From Datisca glomerata (taxonomy: Eukaryota; Streptophyta; Magnoliopsida; Cucurbitales; Datiscaceae): a stretch of 64,000 nt of DNA. This document shows, piece after piece, positions 57,500-64,000 of the stretch. Location of the stretch: positions 496,001 to 560,000 of the forward strand of contig QANY01013209.1 in NCBI GenBank assembly GCA_003255025.1, read 5' to 3'. The notes under the pieces were generated by a model. That model was not told the DNA's origin, made no database searches, and worked only from the letters and a program-made list of their open reading frames with translations. A program made the translations under genes and the position numbers. The stretch's first letter is position 1. The number at the start of each line of letters is the position of its first letter.

Positions 57500-59225
57500 A
57501 AAAAGACAATTTCATTAAACAGTTCCAACTCTAGTGGTAGTTCCATTTAAACCTCATACCTTTTCATATGAACATTTTTGTCATTAATTTTCATTTTAAG
57601 CTTGCATGAAATCTTTTGTTACAACTAATAATGAAAATAATTATATGGTACGAGAGGGCCATTAGAGTGTCAACGGTGGTATTTAATGTGTGCGGTCTAA
57701 TGGAGGCTACATTTAATGCCCCAGAGACTCGTGGAGCAATCTCATTGACCACGATGACGTATTAAATATATGTGACTCAATTAGAACAAATGAGCCTTGG
57801 ACCTTACACATAACGTCAGGATTGTATGTCGCATAGGCCCATAAAAGGGAGACGAGGTTAGAGGCTGTATCCATATTAGATCTGATGGGAAAGACTACAC
57901 GCTTCGTGCTCTTCAACATCCAACCGAAGTGAACTCGAAGTTTGAAACTTGGTCGAATCTCAAAGCAATTAGTGGTAATCGCACACATAAGACTCGCCTC
58001 ACTAAATCCCAATAACATACCCACTTCGTGTTCTTTGGCACCTAATTAAAACGATCTAGAAGTATGAAACTTTATCAAACTCCATGGCAATCATAGTGAC
58101 TAGCCTTGATTTTTCCACAATAACCCTACCTAATTCGTTCTCTTTGGCACCCAATCAAAGCGAACTAGAAGCTTGAAATTTGGTGAACCCCACACCAACC
58201 AAAGGGTAAAGATCTTAAGCTCAAGCTATGTTTCACACTCTTACCCTAGATGTGAGAGAACATTACTAAAAGGAAAAATAAATTTACTCATGACAACTTC
58301 TTAAGTCTTTAGTTGAATTAAAACACTTCATACTTGGAAGTAGGGAGCAACTTTTATACCCGGAGTTAGTGAGGCTTCTCATGTGATAATATGAAGTAAG
58401 CCACCGACCTCATTTGAGATGACCTAAATTGACCTCACTCAAGATGACCCCTCAGGTGTAAAGTGAAAAACTTGGCCAAAGTAACCTCATCGGAGATGAA
58501 CTCCTAATATTTATAGTGCCCTCATCTAGGATGGCCTACAATGGTCTCATTTGGGATGAGCCTTAGACCCGAGATGACCTGACTCAACATAATCTAAAAT
58601 GATCCTCACTTCATCCAATATGAGCATGAGGCTCGAAGTGACTAGCAACGTCATTTTGATCCTCTTAGAAACCTATATTGTGTTCAGACCTCGATGAGGA
58701 TAAGGACTGAGCTCAACTAAAAAATATGCGCGAAAACTCCTCACTCAAATTCCTCCACTACACATCTCTAAGGCGTGAACCCCGTAGAGGCGCTTAGAGT
58801 GATAGCAACAAAATTTAATGTATCTTGTTCTATCGTAGTGGCATTTAATGACCTCGAGAGTGGATGAGAAAACCTTTAACCATGTAGACACATCAAATGT
58901 GTGTGGCCTACCCATAGCAAATGAGCATCATCATCTAATGTATGATGCTAGATCATACACTGCCTAGGCTAAAAAAGAGGGACGAGGTAATGGTCAAACC
59001 CATATTAGATATTATGGGAGAGCCCGCCTCGGTCCCCTCATGGGTAGCCTTGACCTAGTTGCCCGGGCTAACACTATAAAAAATGAAGTATTGTCATTAA
59101 TTGCAGTACACCACTAGCACCTATTTACCCTTTCTCTTGCTCTCCACTCTCTCAATCTGAATTGTTAAGCTACAATTTGACAGAAAAAAAACTTATCGCC
59201 TACGTTGGTCTCCTTTTTTATCCTC
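57500..59225. repeat. LTR-like repetitive region with a duplicated ~250-bp block
   Basis: The segment at about 57650-57900 (catttaatgcccc…, gcaaatgagc-like, aaagggagacgagg, ccatattagat) is homologous to about 58845-59040 (catttaatgacctc…, agagggacgagg, cccatattagat). Between them, 58360-58680 is rich in gagatgacc-like words. After the second copy a TATA motif (actataaaaaatg, 59072-59084) and a pyrimidine-rich start region occur, as in an LTR R region. It is probably one or two decayed gypsy LTRs, but the outer limits and target duplications could not be fixed. No coding sequence is visible. Confidence 0.5.
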
Positions 59226-60527
59226 CTCCTGTGTAGGTTTTGGGAGCAAGTAAAGACATTGGTGACGTGACTTCTTCATCGAGTTTTACCGTCAACATTC
59301 TTCTTTTTATAGAAATTTTGTTCACTTCGAACTTATGAAGACAGTACAATAGTAAAAATCTGATATTGTATTTTTACATGAATTTTACATGCATGTGCGT
59401 ATCGCATGCATATATCTGCTAGTAGTTGTAATAAAAAGTTATTTTGGACCGTTTATGCTTAAGAATACTTGAAGACAAAAGTGTTGTTTATACAAGATTT
59501 AGGATTAAAGTCCACTGCTTTCAAATATTAGAGTGGCTGAGGATAAGTTTCCCTAAAAAAACTAAAAAAATTAGTTTTTCTAGTCCACTTATGTGAAAAA
59601 CGATTCAAAACAAATTTTTAGAAAATTTTTATTGAAAGAACTTCTTGAAATTTCTACCAAACAATTTTTCGGGTCTTTAGTTTTTTTTAAAGAAAATAAC
59701 ATTGTTTCACTTAGATTCTTGCTTGAAGAATTTTTTTTTTCAAAGATAATCTTTAATTGAACGCTATTTAAATAAGTTTTAAGTAGCTCATGTATTAGCA
59801 CATGTTTGATTTTGATTATGAATTGACGAAGTTAAAACATAAATAATCTATTGAAACTCTGATAATTTGATAAAATTTGTTTTGCCACCACACGTTCATT
59901 GAAAAGTTGATATTATATACAACTATATAAGTAATGTTTATAAAGTGGTATTCTAAAAAAATATTTATATAGTGATAAAGAAAGTTTGAGGCCAATTAAA
60001 AATAAAATTAATTTAGTGAGTAAATTGATTTTGAAATAAAATTTTGAGATTCTTATAATATTAATCATAAAATGAAAGACATGTTTTAAAAAAAGCCTGA
60101 CAGGATACTGTAGATCACGTGTGAAAAGATAAAGGTTTTTTATTCAATAATAAAAACACCATATTTTGTTAGTAAAAATTGATATGGCACGTCAGTTAAG
60201 ACTTAGGTAGTCTTGTTTTTGGAGGAGAAGTTTTGCCTCCGCACTTCATTATCCAACATCTCTTGCTTGCTTTTTATTTCATGGAACTACTTTGTTTGCA
60301 CTTTAAACACACATTTTTTGTATTGGCAATTATCAGAGATGGTGGTTCCAGTCCATCCTCTATAAATTGTGATCTTAGAGGGTCTTATATTGTTTTTTTT
60401 ACATTTTTTTTAGTTTTTGAGATAGAAGATACTAGCAGTTTTGATAGAGGTTGGGATAACTTGTAATCACAACTAACTTTGCATTTAATTATGAGTTTTG
60501 AACAAGTAAAAAATACTTACTACCACG
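59226..60527. other. AT-rich spacer before the gypsy element
   Basis: No gene or repeat with ends was seen. Open frames at 59589-59801 (-) and 60233-60466 (+) have no domain or codon structure. The last base before the gypsy LTR is 60527. Confidence 0.5.
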
Positions 60528-61253
60528 TGTACAAGGAGAACCTACCTAGGGCTCACGAAAAGCGATAAAAGAGCATAAACGAGTTACGGGTAAGGTCGCG
60601 AGACACTCATATACAGATGATCAACGCCTCAAGAACAGAGCCAACACCTCAAGAACGAGGATCATCACCTCAAGAACGGGGCCAGGTCCTCAAGGACGGG
60701 GATCATCACCTCAAGAACGGGGATCATCACCTAAAAATGTGGATCATCACCTCAAGAATGGGAAAGAACATTAGAATGGGAAAAAGTGACTAGTTAACGA
60801 GAACATGCGAAAGGGGTTCAGAATGACAGTCCAGTGGCATGATTGATTAGGTACTTGAATGACTCAGGCGAGACAAGATGGCAGGCCACCAAGTGTCCAC
60901 GACTAACTGGCTAGAACCACAAGAAGTCACCAAGTGACTATGACTGATTGGTGACTTTGTGAGATAAATGGAAATGACAAATGAGGAAGGGAATGAGGGC
61001 CATACTTGAAAGGAACATCCCCCCATTTTTAGTATTACTTTAATGAATTCATGTAGATCAAGAATCCTATATAAGGCCAGTGTACTAAGTTAAACTTAGA
61101 CATTTAATACAACTCAAGTATAGATAACACATAGCATTTACCCATCACAATCTCTTGTTCTTAAACTCTCTCTCTATCACTAATATCAATATAAGTCTAC
61201 CCTTATCATTACTTTTCCCTTTAATCCTTGATTAGCGAAAAAAATCATTTACA
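60528..61253 (+). repeat. 5' LTR of the gypsy element
   Basis: Begins TGTACAAGG and ends ATTTACA, with the primer-binding region directly after. A TATA motif (cctatataagg, about 61068-61078) lies about 180 bp before the end. The 3' LTR is outside the window, so the limits rest on the TG..CA ends and the primer site. Confidence 0.75.
60627..60770. repeat. 21-bp minisatellite in the gypsy LTR
   Basis: About seven copies of ctcaagaacggggatcatca with small variations (e.g. ctcaaggacggggatcatca, ctcaagaacgaggatcatca). It lies in the U3 part, about 300 bp upstream of the TATA motif, where enhancer-type repeats are often found. Confidence 0.88.
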
Positions 61254-61317
61254 TTTTGGCGATCTCGTTGAGAGCTAAGAGAAAAGCTAAAGAGACCCAC
61301 CTTACAAAGCCATAAAC

Positions 61318-64000
61318 ATGCCTAGAACCAGATCCAACACATCTCTAAATGGAGATAACAGGTTTAGAAATGAAGATGGGCACGTAGATCAACCAACCCC
61401 ACCCACAGAAATGCTGCAGACAATCCTAAACGGGATGCATGAGATGGAACGGAGGAACACTAAAGCAATGCATAATGCATGGTAAAATGTACAAGAGCAA
61501 ATAAACACACTACAACAGGAACTCACAAAAACTCGAGCAGAGGTCAGCTAACGACTGAATGGCGACGAAAGGGAAAACAACAATGAACATGAGCCCCACT
61601 CCGGGGGTAACCATCAGGACGGAAGGAAAGGGGACTGCGAGAACGGTAGAAACTTGCAATGGGAAAAAGAAGTCCACTCGTAAAACCTTGTAAAGGAAGC
61701 TACGGGAGAGGCTCAGCAATCTTGAGTCATGTCAACGGAAGCGATCGAATAGTTGTTTGATCAAAAGATGATGGAGATAAGGAATCTTAGGAGTACGGGA
61801 AAAACCAACATTGAATCTCTTATCTGGACGTCATTAGGCCAAGAAGTCCTAGCAGCGCCCGTGCTAAAAATTCGTTGCACCCAGGTTCAAATGTTATGAA
61901 GGAAAGTCTAATCTCGTAGACCATCTTCGATGATTCAGACAAGACATTGCGTTGTACCAACACGATGACAAGTTGATGTGTAGAATGTTCCCCACCAGTT
62001 TAGATGAGATGAATTTGAAGTGGTACCACTCCTTACCGAGGAAGAAGAGTCATACGGGCTTCGCTATTTTGTCCTTCATTTTTATAGAACAATACTCAAC
62101 ATACCGTACCATCATGGAAGACTCAGAACACCTAATGACAATCTCTACCAAGGAAGAAGACTCTTATGGGAGTACACTAATTGCTTCTAAGATGAAATGG
62201 CCATGGTCGAGAACTGTAACGACCGATTCGCCAGACTCACCTTCTGATGAGGTCTGGACCCAGAGTCACCCTTTTTCGAGGACCTGTTCAAGGTGAAGCG
62301 CCTTTCTATGGCGGAGATTTTCCAACGGGCGCATTCCTATATTACATTGGAGGAAGAAAAGTGGAGTATGCGAAGAACGATTGAACGAAAAAAAAAAAGA
62401 AGAATCTCGAAAGCTGGAAAGAAATGTAAGACCTGAAAAAAAGAAGCATGAAAAAACAAAAAGAACGGATGGGAGGAAAGTCCAACAAGATAGGAATACC
62501 CACCGGATGTGAGATTTTGACAGAGTCCACCCGAGGGATAAAGCCTACACACCGTTGACCATCCCAGTCAACCAAATACTGGAGACAATTAAAGACAAAC
62601 CTTGGCTGAAAAGACTGGCCCTATTCACCAAGGAACCTAGTTACAAAGATAAAGATAATTATTGCTCATATTATGTGAGCAACGAGCATTACACTCAAGA
62701 CTATTTCCAGCTTAAAGACTATATCGAGCACCTGATCAAAGAAGGACACCTTAGCCAACTTGTGAAAAAAGATGAGCTGAAACGCGAGACTGAGAAAGAG
62801 AGTCGAGAAGAAGATAGGAGGGATAAGGGAAAGCAGCCCCTCTGCAACGTTGACACGGTTATAGCATTAATCACATAAGACAGTATGATAAAAAAAGAAA
62901 GGAAGATATACTGCAAGTGACCAACGTTAGAAATATATCAGCAGAAGTCCTCAAATGGCAACGGGGATTCACCGTTAGTGTTTAAGGACTCTGATTTGGA
63001 ACATGACACACACCACAATGATGCCCTCATCATGTTAATATAAGTTGGCAATCACTTATTAAAGAGGGTCTTGGTGGATGATGGGAGCGCAGTAAACATC
63101 CTATATCGAGTGACCATGGAGAAAATGTCCATGAGATGTCAAAGTTACAAGGGACTTCACAGTCATTGATCGGTTTCAACGGAACCATCAACTACTCAGA
63201 AGGAACTCTGACTCTTCCTGTGAGCTCGAATTCATTTAATTATATGAGCAAGTTCATGGTACTGGGAATAGCTTCCCCGTACAACATAATCTTGTGGAGG
63301 ACCTGGCTCCACAAATGAAGGTTATACCTTCAACATTCTACCATGTGTTGAAGTATCCGTCACTAGAGGGAGTGAAAATAATAAGAGGCAACCAAGCCAT
63401 GGCTCGCATCTGTTCAGTGACCGCTTTAGAATCTGTAAAGAAAAAAGCTATGGAGAAGGTCGAACGAAAAAGAACCATGGATCTATAGCAATCATAGGAA
63501 ATGGACAAGAAGGCCCAAGGTATGAGGCGGGAGAGGAAACGAAGCCCATATGTTTGGAAGAAGGGACCTAGAAAATAACCAACATTGGTACCCGTCTCGA
63601 GGAAAATGAGAAAAAGAAGTTGATATAATTTCTAAGGGAAAATAAAGATAGATTTACAGTGGCAACACAAGAGATGCGTAGCATTCCAGAAGAGATCATC
63701 TGCCATAGATTGAACACATATCCCACTATGAAACCTGTGGAACAAACGAAGAGAAGCTTCGCTCCTGCACAGAATCAAGCGATCAAATAGGAGGTTGAGA
63801 AGCTCTTGGAAGCGGATTTCATCAGAGAAGTAAACTAGCCTGAATGGCTAGCTTACATAGTAATTGTACTAAATAAGAATGGGAAGTGGAAGATCTGCGT
63901 TGACTTCACTGACCTAAACAAGGCATGCCCCAAAGACGGATACCCGCTACCTAGAATAGAATAAATGGTAGATGTCACTTTAGGGCACGAACTTCTCAGC
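61318..64000 (+). pseudogene. Gypsy gag-protease-reverse transcriptase relic (partial)
   Basis: Gag starts MPRTRSNTSLNGDN at 61318 and is soon interrupted by stops (e.g. 61482, 61549). A conserved late gag block follows at 62560-62790: YTPL/VNQILETIKD-like, then a CCHH-type stretch with CSYYVSNEHYTQDYFQLKDY and LIKEGHLSQLV. The protease region lies at 63050-63290, with the aspartate motif VLVDDGSAVNILY (about 63070) and IIGFNG-like SLIGFNGTINY. Reverse transcriptase begins at about 63750 with RSFAPAQN-like sequence, EKLLEADFIREV, WLAYIVIVLNKNGKWKICVD and FTDLNKACPKDGYPLPRIE, ending at the window edge before the catalytic YxDD. Confidence 0.85.

Larger units (their letters stand above)
60528..64000 (+). 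mobile_element. Degenerate Ty3/gypsy retrotransposon, 5' part (continues beyond the window)
   Basis: A 5' LTR of 726 bp (60528-61253) is followed by a primer-binding region (ttttggcgatctcgttgagagc) and a gag-pol relic that goes gag, protease, then reverse transcriptase with no integrase in between; this is the gypsy order. The 3' half and 3' LTR lie outside. Frameshifts and stops are spread over gag and pol. Confidence 0.85.

Overview
This is a nuclear window from a flowering plant, almost certainly a dicot. The evidence is AT-rich DNA, genes split into many short exons with GT-AG introns, plant-only protein families (type 2 lipid-transfer protein, DUF1218, DUF789, S-protein homologue) and a dense load of plant retrotransposons. 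The species cannot be fixed from the sequence. Five protein genes can be reconstructed exon by exon: (1) a 12-exon CinA-like/nucleotidylyltransferase fusion protein on + (6452-13008, 385 aa); (2) an intronless type 2 non-specific lipid-transfer protein on + (17234-17515, 93 aa); (3) a 3-exon DUF1218 membrane protein on - (28291-30377, 202 aa); (4) an intronless secreted S-protein homologue on - (49697-50137, 146 aa); (5) a 6-exon DUF789 protein on - (51772-55519, 411 aa) with one GC-AG intron. No operon logic applies; these are independent plant genes. Genes 1 and 5 resemble Arabidopsis genes that I recall lying close together on chromosome 2, so the window may be an expanded microsyntenic block.

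About 45% of the window is recognisable mobile DNA. From left to right: an old Ty1/copia element truncated inside both LTRs (965-6161); a hAT-type MITE with an 8-bp target duplication inside intron 8 of gene 1 (10564-11330); a Mutator-type element with long inverted ends and a 9-bp duplication (19712-21116); a complete non-autonomous LTR retrotransposon with a 5-bp duplication and three internal tandem arrays (21391-27593); a tRNA-derived SINE with target duplications in intron 2 of gene 3 (29238-29403); a copia element broken at its integrase by a GA microsatellite (30930-34420, -); a complete but decayed copia element with near-identical LTRs and a 5-bp duplication (34829-39751, -); a solo LTR of the same family as the first copia element (44432-46632, -), which sits inside a processed pseudogene of ribosomal protein eS10; LTR-like and MITE-like repeats at 56.5-59.3 kb; and the 5' part of a degenerate Ty3/gypsy element that runs off the end (60528-64000).

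Structural curiosities include a minisatellite whose unit has a hairpin core (43.2-43.8 kb), a perfect 28-bp inverted repeat at 47.2 kb, and three assembly gaps that all fall inside G or C homopolymers. I found no convincing new enzymatic system. The most informative structures are the layered insertion events, above all the eS10 retrocopy split by a solo LTR, and the multi-array non-autonomous retrotransposon.
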